Assembly (NCBI RefSeq): GCF_021347895.1
Contig: NC_067117.1
Span: forward strand, 18,978,858 to 19,042,857
Length of the DNA stretch: 64,000 nucleotides
Source of the DNA: Acanthochromis polyacanthus
Lineage: Eukaryota > Chordata > Actinopteri > Pomacentridae
Direction of reading: 5' to 3'
Shown: positions 12,174 to 64,000 of the stretch, in pieces
Layout: each line of letters begins with the position of its first letter
Numbering within the stretch: the stretch's first letter is position 1
Translations under genes and position numbers: made by a program
The notes under the pieces: model-generated
Seen by the model: only the letters and a program-made list of their open reading frames with translations
What the model was told of the DNA's origin: nothing
The model's database searches: none

Positions 12174-12746
12174 ATGAGAGAAGAGGTGTCCTGCACCAAC
12201 TCCCCTGAAGGAGGGCTGGGGGCCAGTGAAGAGGAGCTGGAGAGAGGATCGAAAAAGAGCCTCCAGTCAGCAAACCGAAAACGTTCTCCGTATCCTAAGA
12301 AGGACAGCCTCGGCCAGGCAGAGGAGAGCAGCACCGGCAGCCCAAACAGCCTGCTGCCGTCCGGGCCGAAGAGGGTGAAGAAAAGCCCCTCGACTGTCGT
12401 GTCGTTGGCCCCCACGTCTCTGGGTCCGAGGCCGGAGCCTCCCTTCGAAGAACTCCACTCTCAGCGCGTCATTGCCAACGTGCGGGAACGTCAGCGCACT
12501 CAGTCCCTGAACGACGCTTTCGCCTCCCTACGCAAGATCATCCCCACGCTACCTTCAGACAAGTTGAGCAAGATCCAGATCCTGAAGCTGGCCTCGCGCT
12601 ACATCGACTTCCTCTACCAGGTGCTGCAGAGCGACGAGATGGACGCCAAGTTGGCCAGCTGCAACTACCTGGCCCACGAAAGACTCAGCTACGCCTTCTC
12701 CGTGTGGAGGATGGAGGGGGCCTGGGCCATGTCCACCAGCCACTAG
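12174..12746 (+). CDS. twist3: Twist-family bHLH transcription factor, twist3
   Basis: The single coding exon gives 190 aa. ATG 12174 ([14 protein letters not shown]) is chosen because Twist proteins begin with a short acidic Ser-rich stretch; an upstream in-frame ATG at 12120 would add 18 unlike residues. Residues about 22-75 hold basic, nuclear-localisation-like clusters ([17 protein letters not shown]). The bHLH spans about residues 98-150: basic region [19 protein letters not shown], helix 1 ending [12 protein letters not shown], and helix 2 [11 protein letters not shown]. The C-terminal 'WR' domain that marks Twist proteins is complete ([13 protein letters not shown], then AMSTSH). Twist proteins bind CANNTG E-boxes as dimers in the nucleus and act in mesoderm, neural crest and skeletal development. 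The N-terminus lacks the Gly-rich runs of mammalian TWIST1. With the hdac7 neighbour, this supports twist3 rather than twist1 or twist2. One change from other Twists is Ile for Thr in KIQILKLA at the start of helix 2. Confidence 0.93.
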   Translation: MREEVSCTNSPEGGLGASEEELERGSKKSLQSANRKRSPYPKKDSLGQAEESSTGSPNSLLPSGPKRVKKSPSTVVSLAPTSLGPRPEPPFEELHSQRVIANVRERQRTQSLNDAFASLRKIIPTLPSDKLSKIQILKLASRYIDFLYQVLQSDEMDAKLASCNYLAHERLSYAFSVWRMEGAWAMSTSH

Positions 12747-14585
12747 GACCCCACTGAACTTCTCTATACACCCTCTCGTGTCCACCTCCCCCACCTCTGT
12801 CTGTGCGCACCCATTTCCTGACCCCTGAACCTCTGAATTCTGCCCTCTTGGTCTGATCTTTACCTTTTCATCTAAAACATTTCTGATCCTCTTTGACCTC
12901 TGTGCTCCACTAACAGTTCCCTCCATCTCTACTTCAGAATTAGGTGAAAATAAGCCACTAAAAACTTCCTTTCCTCCTGTTCCCCTCCACTGTTTCCACT
13001 TCTCTCCCTTGTCTGTTCCAGAGTTTCGTCCAGTGCAGCAAGTCGCTCCACTGCAGCCCCTCAGGTATGAACAAAATGTACACACACACACTTACACAGA
13101 CTTTAGTGTGCTAATACATGTAGGAAATCATACGTGCACATCTATACACACTTGTTTGCACATGATTCCTAATGTTTTATGTGAATTTCCCTCCAAACTG
13201 AAAACAGTTTCTGAAGAGTGTTTCAGTGCGTTGTTTGGAGGCTTTCAGCTCGACAAACAAATACTGCAAACAAACACCACGTAAACAAAGGGGGAGGAAT
13301 TGAAAAGCGTCTGCAAGATAAAATAAATACAGCAACATGTTCTGAATTTTGACAGTGGATATGATCTTATTCTGTATATACAATATCCAAAGGTAATGGA
13401 AAGACTTTACTTTGAAATTACTAATAAACAACGTGAGGCACAGTTCCTCTTATGAAGCAGATTAAAGGTTCTTAAACTGATCTTACAAATTAATTGTAAT
13501 GTTTCAGTAGAAATGTAAACAATTGAAATATGTGTAGCCACAACACAGCAACCCACGCAGAGAGTGCTGAATGTTCACATGCAGTAGATAATTAATTATA
13601 TCAAATATGGAGGACTTTTTCATTTATGTGCATAAATTTAGTATGGACAAAACATCAATTCCTTTTTAGTTTTTGAAAATTTTAATTTCAATGCACATAT
13701 ACAAAAATGTATTCCCATTTACTAAATAATGGTTTAGAAAAAGATATAGAATTTACTCTGAGAAATGAAGAGAATACAAATGTCTTATTCCAGTTCTAAT
13801 GCAATAGTACACCAGTAGTTCATGAAATAAAATACCACCACAACTAAACTTAGATATTTTTTAAAAATATAAATGGTCGTCAATTACTGTCATTTTTGCT
13901 GCTTTGCATAGCACTGATTTAGCTAACAAATGTTTGTTGCACATAAAACATAAAGTAACCAGAGTTGATTTTGAATTTAGCAGAATAAAAGTCTTAGTTC
14001 TGTTTAATGAAAAATAAAGAGGAAAAAAATATTAGGAGACATTTCTTATTATAAATAATTAAAAATATATGTGTTTGTACACAAATAGATCAGGTGAAAA
14101 AGACCTAAACATACACATTTATATTTTGTTTGTGAGGTTGCAATGTAAAATGCAAAATCAGCCTTAAGACAAATAACACGTTTTGAAAGTAGTTTTAAAA
14201 ATTTGTACAAGAAATAAAAGAAATGTCTTCTTGTGTTTTCTCTGAACACGATCAATAATGAGGAAATCTCTTTGTCTGCATCCAAACACAACTTTGATAA
14301 AGCAGTTTCTTCAAAATGAATATGATGAAAATCAATCAGTAACTTGTATAAAACACAATCACAGATAATTCTTTTTAAAGGGCCTCTTTGAGCATCTTGG
14401 TCCTATCACTTCATGAACTAACAGCATATTATCAGCATCGTAATCTAAACTCTGCAGCTCCACTGTTTGACAGACCTCTGATGAATTTAAGACAAATGTT
14501 TTCCTCCGCAATCTCCACGGTGTTTTTTTTTTTCCAACCATTTTAACAGACACCAGATTCCTGCACAGGTACAGCATGAAAGGAG

Positions 14586-14588
14586 GGA

Positions 14589-14631
<43 letters not shown>
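14586..14631. repeat. (GAAA)n microsatellite
   Basis: About eleven tandem GAAA units lie in the twist3 3' UTR intron. They create spurious Lys/Glu/Arg-rich frames. Confidence 0.95.
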
Positions 14632-14898
14632 GGAGAGTGAAAGGAGAAAAAAAGTGGAAGCACATCACTCCCTCTCTCTCTCCCCTGCAGCCTTCAGCCC
14701 TCTTTTCCTTCAGGATCTTGTATCGTGCAATCAGGCCTCGCCGGGGCCCAGACAAGCAGGAACCTTTAGATTGGAAACAGTTGTGAAGTATTAGGAAGGT
14801 GTGTGTACCAGGGTGAGGGTCAGGCCTGTGTATGTCAGCGCATGTACATGTGTACTGGTGTGTATTTGTAGCCAGCTTTAATTAGCTGTGCAGCAGTG

Positions 14899-14899
14899 C

Positions 14900-14944
<45 letters not shown>
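14899..14944. repeat. Compound (TG)n(AG)n microsatellite
   Basis: About eleven TG units run directly into about twelve AG units, within the twist3 intron. Confidence 0.95.
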
Positions 14945-14945
<1 letters not shown>

Positions 14946-17900
14946 ACATATAAGTAAATGGAGAATACACTTTGCACATGTTGTTCCAGCGAATTCTATC
15001 TCTTTCATCTCCTGGTTTTAGTTTTGTAAGACTTAGAGGTACATAGTTTAAAATGAGCAGCCTTCAAAATAAGATGACAACATCCAAGCGCTTGAACGAT
15101 AACAAAAATTTTAAAAAGAGCAGCGGGCAGATGTATGGCGAGATGAGTCTGTGCTCCACTTTTCCATCAGCTCAGGTCAAGGTAAACACATTGCAAGCAG
15201 GCTAAATGATTGCAACCATGTGCTGCGTTAAATTATTCGCCATACAGGAATCGCAACTGATACTAGAAGTACTAATACACAGAGTACATACAATATATAT
15301 ACATTACACTGTCCAGACACACATGCAGCCCATGTGCACGCTGCAGGTGTTCCACTCTGAATTACTGCTAAACCTCCAGTGGCCTCCGCTGCAGACGTCG
15401 AGGGCTCCAGTCGAAGCCAAGGCCCCTGCACGTGGAGCCAACTGTCCTTGAACGCATCGCCGTGGTTATTACCTACCACTCTGCCTGCTCTGCGTGTTGT
15501 CATCAGCTCTGCAGACGGGCCGAGAAACTCAACGACCTAAACACGTAATTTTAAGGGAAAAAGACGAGGTTACGAAGGGTCAGGGGGCTTCAAAGGCGGA
15601 GTGTGTGTGTGTGTTGATGAGGTCATGTGTGCTGGCTTTAAATAACACGTATAATACTGTGTCATTCACACACGTGAATACTCTTCTGAAGGACTAAAAG
15701 GATTAGAAAGCTTATCCAAATGTTGGAGGCCCTTTTAAATGTTTTTTGAGAAAACTAAAAAATACTCCCTTTTCTTGTCTCCTCTGTGGAAGATGGGTGG
15801 AGTGGACAAAATAACTGACACACTTGACGCTAAATCAGAGTTTTTATTGTTCAGATTTTCTTCAGAGTGAGTCACAAAGATTAACTGTGCGATTGTCGTA
15901 TTGGATTGCAGCGAATTGCATGATGTTTCTGACATTCTGTCCAAAAAAAATAAGAAACAGCTAATAGCTTCTACTATGAGTCCAGTTGATTACACGAAAA
16001 GAACAAGTGGCCCTAAAGCCTTGTATTATCGGTATAAAGGAGCCGCTTCATATTTTCTTTGGACGTTCATAGCATTTACACACACGAACATGAACGCACC
16101 GGGGACGGTTTTGTGCATCCTGATGAACACAGTTTAAAGTTGTGTGGGTGTTTGCCTCCGCGTGAGACTTTGAGAATGAAAGGATTGTTCTGTTTGACTT
16201 GGAGAAAACAATCCTCTCCCCTCTGTTTATACTATAATCACAATGCCTGTCACTGCTCTTTCCTCTGCCGGAACCTCTGGCTCTGCTGCGTCCGTGTGTG
16301 TGTGTGTTTTACAGTTTGGACTGACCAGCTGTTGGATGCTCTTCTGTGCATATTAAATCTCTGGCTTTCACTCCTGGCTGATCTGGGACCAGATGTAAAG
16401 TCCTCTGCGGCTCATCTGCGTTTTTTAAAAGCCTCATCCAGAAGTTGTGGCTTCTGATAGTCATCTTTATTTTTAGAGATCCGAACTTAGAGTTGAGCGC
16501 AGGTGGGAGGGTTTTTCAATGTGTGTGTGTGTGTGCATTTGACTGCTGCATGCACATGTGCTTTGTGCATATATTCATCTGTGTGTTGCCCAGACAGCAG
16601 CAGGAATACAGCCCCAACTGCTTTGACACGTTGGCAACAAAAAGTCACAAAATGTATCAGGACCTGTCAAACAGTCAAACACACGTTTCTCAGAAGCACA
16701 AAGAGTTTAAGATAAAGATTCCATCATTTTAAAGTGCAGAATAAAAAATCCAAAAACTTTAAAAAGTGTGTTTCCATGAAGAAATATTTCTTGGGTAGCC
16801 AATCCGAATCCAGTGCAGGACCAGTGGATAAAAACTGCTTTACACAGAGGTAATTATTGAATGTAAATACACTGAAAGCAGGATAAAAACAACAATCAAT
16901 TTTAAAAAATCAAAAGTATGGCAGCGCTACATAGTGACCAGGCCAGATCAACGCACGACACGGGGCTTCCCCGTCTTTTCAACAGAAGAGAGAGCACTTT
17001 ATACTTTGCTACATGAAATAAAAAAAAACAACTAAAAAGCAAAACAAAAAGCTCTGATTTTTCAATTTACACATTTACGCTTTCGTGGCATTTTGACAAC
17101 ATGCGAGCGGCTTCTGCTTGCTGGACTTCTCGTCTCTCTGCTTGTCTTTCTGGGAGCGTGGAAAGACACACTGTAATTAGGGAGAACTGAGAACGCTGCA
17201 GATGAAATGTTTGCTTGTTAAAACAAGAGAAGTCGAAGTTAAGGAGCTGTTGGAATTTTTCCACTTTCCACTAAACAGAAGTGTTTGTCTGTTTGTACAC
17301 ACATTTTACAACCTCAGCACCAGTCTCTGAGCGGTGCGTCCACTTTTCAGGTCCGAGGCCTCAGACTGACACACTGTAAAATGTCTTCTTTTAAGTGTCA
17401 GATGTGTAACGTTGACTGATCTTTGTGTTTCTTGTCTCTGCAGACAAACCGACAAATGGAAAATTCTCTACACTCGAAGAAATTTGTTCCCGCCTCACCA
17501 CATATCTCCACTTTTTAAAAAAAATCTTTAATCTTTCTCTGGACATGTGCTCGACTCCTGGCTCCAAGATCTATCCTTCAGTCTTCGCTGAGCATTTCTG
17601 ACGCGCCGGTGAGGAGACAGTGACATTCTGGTGAACGTTTTGAATGACGAAAAACAAAGAAATAAAAAGAAGAAAAAAAAACAAACAGCTGGCCTGCGGT
17701 GACAATGAAACAAAATGGCTGCTGGTTCGAGTGCCTTCGGTAACACCGTGGTAACCAAGATCCAGCCGACTCTACACGTCGGCTGAGTCACTGCCAGACA
17801 GACATTAAGATGACTAATGATAATGGCACAGTGATGGTTAGAGGGCGGTCACAGCCAATGAATGTTTACAGCTAAAATGCTAATAAGCTAATCGCTCTGG

Positions 17901-18549
17901 CTCTCAAGGCCCCGTCTTGTGGGAAGAGGAAGAGCTCGAGGAATCTGATGCGGATCCTCTCCTTTTTGTTGTGCTGTAGTAACTGGATAGCTTTCTGTGT
18001 ATTTTGGGGGATTTAAAGTGTATCTGTTTGTGAATTTTGGTATATGCACACTGTATTACTTAAACTCTGCTTATGCATTATGCTCAGCTTTAGTGAAAAA
18101 AAAAAGCCCTGAAACCACTGATCACACTTCAGCCACTTCTGTTTATTTACACGCCGGCTTTTCTGCCCATAGTGAGCGCTGCAGAAAGTTGTATTTTATA
18201 TCGCAAGAAACCTGGATTTAAGTAGGTGTCTATTTCTGCAGTTTACAAATGCCTTTGCATACTTATTTTCACTGAAAAATGCAAAATCAGAAAAAAAAAA
18301 AAAACAGCAGAAAGTTTGTAGATGTGTTCATTGTAACCATGTAAGTACTTGCTGTTTGACCGCGTTTCTTTTGTGCTGTTTTGCTTTCGATCATTGTTCT
18401 TGTGTCATCTCCTGTGGACAATAAAGTTTTTCTCCATGCTGTATGGGAGTGCGACATTTTCATAATCAAACAACAAAACGTTCTGCGTTAGATGTCCCAA
18501 AACAGTCAGACATAAACGAAAGATCTTTTCATTCAGATGTATATTTGCC

Positions 18550-20897
18550 TTTATTAAGAACTTTTTTTGGGAAATAGAAAAGTCAAAAGGCAAGACAAAA
18601 AACAAACAAACTAAAGTTTCCATGTACACTGTACAGAAACAACATCACACAGTCAGTTATGATGAACCTGGACTCGGCCTGCAGCTTTAATTAAGCTCCA
18701 GTTTGTTAAGGCTACCTTCACACAGGTTGGTCAGCGTGACAATCAACTGATAATTTGGTCTCTAAGTACGCACAGGGTTCATTTTTGAGATCGAATATAA
18801 AAATAAATCATTTGCATTAAGACAAAAAAAGATAAGACACGTCAGGTCATTGTTACGAATGTTCTTGTAAAACTCTTCAAAGCTACACTCCTCTGTTCCT
18901 CTGTCCGCTCTCACACTGCCATTTCTTTTCACATTTTCATTAACAAATATTAAACAGGTTTTGAGTTGCATACACAACGCTACATAAAGAAAGAATCAAA
19001 CAAGAAAAAAAAAGGCAGACATATTGTATTAGCACCGTCATAATTGTGTTCGACACGCAAAGAGCACTTCAAAGACACAGAATCTGAATGTATAAATAGA
19101 AGTCATGTCAAATGAATTTGTTTATATATCTGTCCTGCGCCTTTGCTGCTTTTTTTTGACTGTTTGGATAGAAGAAAAGAAACATTCGCAAACTCTTCAA
19201 AGTCTTTGAAGTTCTTTAGGCCATGCCAGTCCAGGGACAGCACATTGTTCTCATAAGCTTTGGTTGCGCTTAACCTGTGTCCAATTGCACTGTGTGGATA
19301 TTCAACTATCTCAGTGTTATTGCTCTACCCTAACTACTAAAATGCTATTGTTTGGTCCAGGGAGCAAAACATCCCCGACGCTGACAGTAAACAGACCGGC
19401 GCTACGTAAATGATGAACAGAGGACAGGTCAGATTGTCTTTGTTCTAAGAAAAAAAAATAGTTACAAAAAAGACTGAACAAATACAGCAGGAATGCTCAT
19501 CCACAGGTACAAACACTGGTCCACTTCACAACAACGTTTAGATATCGACACCCAAATCAATCAGACCCTCGTTTCTGAGGGCAGAGTAAGTGCACTTTGT
19601 GTCTGCGTGATTGTCGTAAAGTCTTTGGATGCGAGTTTCATCCAAAATATCAAAGTGTGATCTGCATTGTCACACATACAATCAATCAAAGAGTGGTCAC
19701 ACTGCACTGAGGCATCATGGGTGATTCCTGATGCGTAGGAACAAGAATATTCTTTAGGAACATTTCAGAGTAATTACTTTCTGCCCTGATACTGATGCCC
19801 CGGTGACTGGAGGTATTAGCTCTTCCTTGTGACTAATGCCACTGATACAAACTACAGCGTGCCTACATATCGAAGCATTTCGTCGTGTCTTTTTGTATCT
19901 GTCGGGGAGCAACAACAATAACTGCAGCGATCAAAGGTCCTGCTGCATGTGCTCGCCTGACAGGCCAAGAAAGAAAAAAAAAAGATTTAAGAAAATATGC
20001 GGACATACAGAACAATATGAAACATATGTATCTCAGACTTCATTGTAGCTTCACTCTGGATAAATGGATTCTTTTCAAAAACATCTCATGCTGACATCCA
20101 CAGAAATGTGTGCCATAAGTCAAATGAATGAATAGTCAAATAAACTAAACACATGAACAAACAAGATGTTTGATTGTCAACATGCATCTCCTCCCTCTCG
20201 TCTAGTTTACATTGCAGGACAGTGCAGTGCAAGATGATCGGACAAACTCCGATCTTTTCCTTCATTGGATCTTTGTCACAAGCAGACAAATGACATCATC
20301 GTATTGAGTGCAGAGGACACGTCTGCCTTCCTTCACCTGCTCCACTGCTTCAGCTCTGAGCTCCAGTGAGCCGAGGTGACCTTGACCCCTCCTTCAAGGC
20401 TACAGCAGTCCGAGTGGTCCTCCTGGAGATATTTACAAAGTGTAAAATCACAGAGATGTGATTTCTCAAGTTGGTTTATGCTACGTCATGATTCTCCTAA
20501 TACTACAAAAAGATTGAGGATCCTTCATCAATCTGCTTTTGGGTGTCTTTTTCTAACTTTTAGTTCACTGAGTGACGTCCCCTTCAAGAAAAGTCTGCTG
20601 AAGCCTCATAAGAATATGAATGTGGCCCAGATGAACGCTGTTCCTCAGTGTGTGTTTGAATCAGAGTGGTCAGACTGCAGCCAGTAGTAACACAGGTGGA
20701 GTTTCTGTGAGGTGACATCTGCTTCCAGTGATCATCCAGATACATAGTTTGCGTGTTTATGTGTGTGTTTCCACTGAGATGTGGTTGAAGGCAACCATCA
20801 GAAGACTCTTTCTTCAGTTCTTCAGAGAGAATCGCCTTTCTCCTTGAGTTTTTCAGGATGTTTCCTTCACAGACAAGAGAAAGACTTGGTGAAACAT
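18550..20897 (-). other. hdac7: Candidate hdac7 3' UTR with poly(A) signal
   Basis: Downstream of the last hdac7 coding exon, on the minus strand, the first good poly(A) signal I see is AATAAA at 18555-18550 (TTTATT on the plus strand). It would give a 3' UTR of about 2.3 kb. No other gene is recognised here. A minus-strand open frame near 20280-20400 was examined and left unassigned. The end lies about 125 bases from the twist3 poly(A) signal. Confidence 0.5.
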
Positions 20898-61970
<41,073 letters not shown>

Positions 61971-62215
61971 TCAGCGAGAGGTTCCTCTGTGCTCCCACAG
62001 CAGTCCAGTCAATCACGGAGGCAGCAGTGGGGCTGACGGAGAGGCTCAGTGAGGAGATAGCTCCTTCTTTGACAGGGGAGTGGTGCTGTAGCGCTGGAGC
62101 CCGGCTGTGCACTGACAAAGGGAGTCACAGTCAAATGCTTGACACAACGAGCTGCCTCTGACTTTTCTCTGTCTTGCACTTCCTCTCATGTGAGCTCAAC
62201 TATCTCGCTCTCATT

Positions 62216-62221
<6 letters not shown>

Positions 62222-62250
<29 letters not shown>
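62222..62250. repeat. (CT)n microsatellite upstream of hdac7 exon 1
   Basis: About 14 CT units, roughly 250 bases upstream of the distal hdac7 ATG in gene sense. Confidence 0.95.
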
Positions 62251-62254
<4 letters not shown>

Positions 62255-62391
62255 CACTACCCTTAATTCTTCTTTCAGAGAAGACACAGTTGCTCTGCCC
62301 TATCACCCCCCAGTAACTTTTTGGCAGTGCTGCCCCTTCACCAAAAGCAGAAGGCGGGGGTAAAAGAGAGAGAGAGGCAGGAGGTTGTGGA

Positions 62392-62394
<3 letters not shown>

Positions 62395-62480
<86 letters not shown>
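62395..62480. repeat. (TG)n microsatellite upstream of hdac7 exon 1
   Basis: About 42 TG units, roughly 430-510 bases upstream of the distal hdac7 ATG. Confidence 0.97.
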
Positions 62481-64000
62481 GTAGAGAAAGAGAACGAAAG
62501 AGCGACAGATTGTGTAGTCACTTGTGTCTGGCAGACAATAGCAGGAAGTGTCGCTTTAGGATGCACAAAGTACACAGGACTGAAAAACGAAAACTGCATC
62601 AAGCATGAACCATTAATGAAGTATCAAAAAACATCTTAAAATGGGACAAATAATACTGAAACAGCAATGTCACAATTTTTAAAAATGTATTTATTTTTTT
62701 TGGTTTATTTTATTTGACAGTGAAACATAATTAACACAGTTTTGTGCTATGAGATGATGAAAACGAAATGGAAAGTTTTAACACATTCATAAGTTTTGTC
62801 TTTTTTGATTCAGAATACCCACACAGCCCAGTCAGTTTAGCATGTGATTACTTGTTCTCTTAATAAAATATTCAGATTTTCAACAACTTCAAATATATAT
62901 ATGACTATGCCAACACACTTTTATATATTTTTTAAATGCAGTAATCAACCTGTAGGGCTTATCGAAGGCAGAGGATAGCATTTTGCAGTGAGCCTTTTTT
63001 GACCCAGTCAAGCTTTTACTCCAGTGTAAACACACAAATTCAGTGGGATTACATATACATAAGGCAACGTATTTTACACCAGCATGTACATTTCAGATTG
63101 AGTAAACTAATGAAGGGAGAAAACAGACAGAAAGTTTGTGGATTGAATAAAAAATAGTTCCACAGTTTTATAATTTTTTTACTAATTTTATTTTATTGTG
63201 TTATTTTCTGATAAGCCGTCTTTATTATTCATGGTTTTCCTATTAATTTTAGCAGCTGAATTCGTAGCAAGCACAGGGTATTTTACCAGGAAAGTTACTG
63301 TAAATGTATTCTTTTTCTCATGTACTGTAATTTGGGGAAACGTACATTTCCCCGGAAATACAAGCGGAAAAGACACGTTACTGCGTGTGGTTTTGTCAGA
63401 TTTGTCACCACCGTGATGTGAGCAGCACGAGATTCATTCATATAAAACTCTGCAGCATCAGAAAAAGCCAAACCAGTGTTCAGTAGATTTTAATACAACA
63501 TACCAATAAGTCATTGGACAAAGATGGCGCATATGCATTCAATATACTCAGATAAGCCACAACATTAAAACCACTTGCCTGGGATTAAGCTGTTTTCCAC
63601 TGCGGGGACACGCAGTTCGTGTTAGGGCGGCCCAACTCCTTGTGCTTGTTCCAACCAGTGGTGGAAGCAGACTATTTTTATAGGGGTGGTCAAGCTGAGA
63701 CCCACCTACCTGGAGGTGGCCTACCTTGAATTTCCTGTTGGAAAAATAGTCATTTCTGTTGTGACTCGCTCTTATTTTTTGTTTATGCAAGGAAGACTGA
63801 AATAAAAAAGTACACTGTGATTATGCATATTTATAACAAGCGTTATCATGTAACTCTTAATTGCTAAAGTCATGCTGCATTACATTGTTGATAAGGCTCA
63901 CAAGATAAGTGTAATTTCAGAGAAGTACATAAACACCTAACTGCTTGTACAAGAATCTATATAAGAGCTTTGGAATACAATAAAAGCTAAACCTAAATGC
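62481..64000. other. Sequence upstream of hdac7, no gene recognised
   Basis: AT-rich DNA without recognisable exons. The stretch at about 63552-63660 (CACAACATTAAAACCACTTG and CAGTTCGTGTTAGGGCGGCC) resembles text of dispersed fish repeats, but I cannot assign it. Confidence 0.5.

Larger units (their letters stand above)
12747..18440 (+). other. twist3: twist3 3' UTR with one intron (13065-17443)
   Basis: Twist genes typically have a second, non-coding exon, and the sequence supports that here. There is a donor CAG|GTATGA at 13064/13065 and an acceptor with a good pyrimidine tract, TCTTGTCTCTGCAG|ACAAACC, at 17443/17444. Exon 2 would run to about 18440, with a poly(A) signal AATAAA at 18420-18425. 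The 4.4-kb intron holds a (GAAA)n tract (14586-14631), a (TG)n(AG)n tract (14899-14944) and no other gene that I can support. Confidence 0.7.

Noticed and set aside
12555..13091. 178-codon minus-strand frame opposite twist3
   Set aside because: It is antisense to the bHLH exon, is open because of the GC-rich coding sequence, and has no recognisable protein.
20280..20400. Minus-strand frame with ELRAEAVEQVKEG as a possible last hdac7 exon
   Set aside because: No acceptor gives the right phase together with an HDAC-like tail, and the sequence matches no HDAC C-terminus.

Overview
The window is nuclear DNA of a vertebrate, almost certainly a spiny-rayed teleost fish. It has split genes with GT-AG introns, abundant (CA/TG)n microsatellites, a common teleost interspersed repeat, an internally deleted Tc1-like element, and a Twist paralogue of the kind kept in fish. 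No bacterial or viral features were seen. Gene models come from conceptual translation, splice-phase bookkeeping and remembered family sequences; no search was run.

Layout. Bases 1-6,680 hold no gene that I can support, but they carry an inverted pair of tRNA-like sequences (about 2,470-2,665), a T-rich degenerate tract, a 615-bp terminal-inverted-repeat element (4,981-5,595) and a short degenerate tandem array (about 6,215-6,430). At 6,683-7,507 lies a broken, intronless copy of a nicotinamide riboside kinase 2-like gene. A 297-bp interspersed repeat is inserted in it with a 13-bp target duplication. At about 11,894-18,440 (+) is a complete twist-family bHLH gene, best called twist3: a TATA box, a single coding exon (190 aa), and an intron within the 3' UTR.

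From about 18,550 to about 62,100 (-) is hdac7, a class IIa histone deacetylase. I could build 24 phase-consistent coding exons giving a predicted 981 aa. All zinc ligands, the His-His dyad and the class IIa His in place of Tyr fall exactly 24 residues after their human HDAC7 numbers. Intron 1 is about 20 kb and contains a CpG-rich alternative first exon near 52.2-52.6 kb, a four-copy tandem array of about 247-bp units loaded with E-boxes, a 36-bp perfect palindrome, a Tc1 derivative, a hAT-like fragment and a 159-bp CA repeat.

How the genes relate. twist3 and hdac7 are tail to tail, with candidate poly(A) signals only about 125 bp apart. This is the arrangement known for TWIST1-HDAC9 and TWIST2-HDAC4 in mammals, so the window looks like a third copy of an ancient Twist/class IIa HDAC pair. 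Both products are transcriptional regulators: Twist proteins bind E-boxes as bHLH dimers, and HDAC7 is recruited by MEF2-type factors. The most interesting candidate regulatory structure is the E-box tandem array beside the internal hdac7 promoter; its link to twist3 is only an inference.
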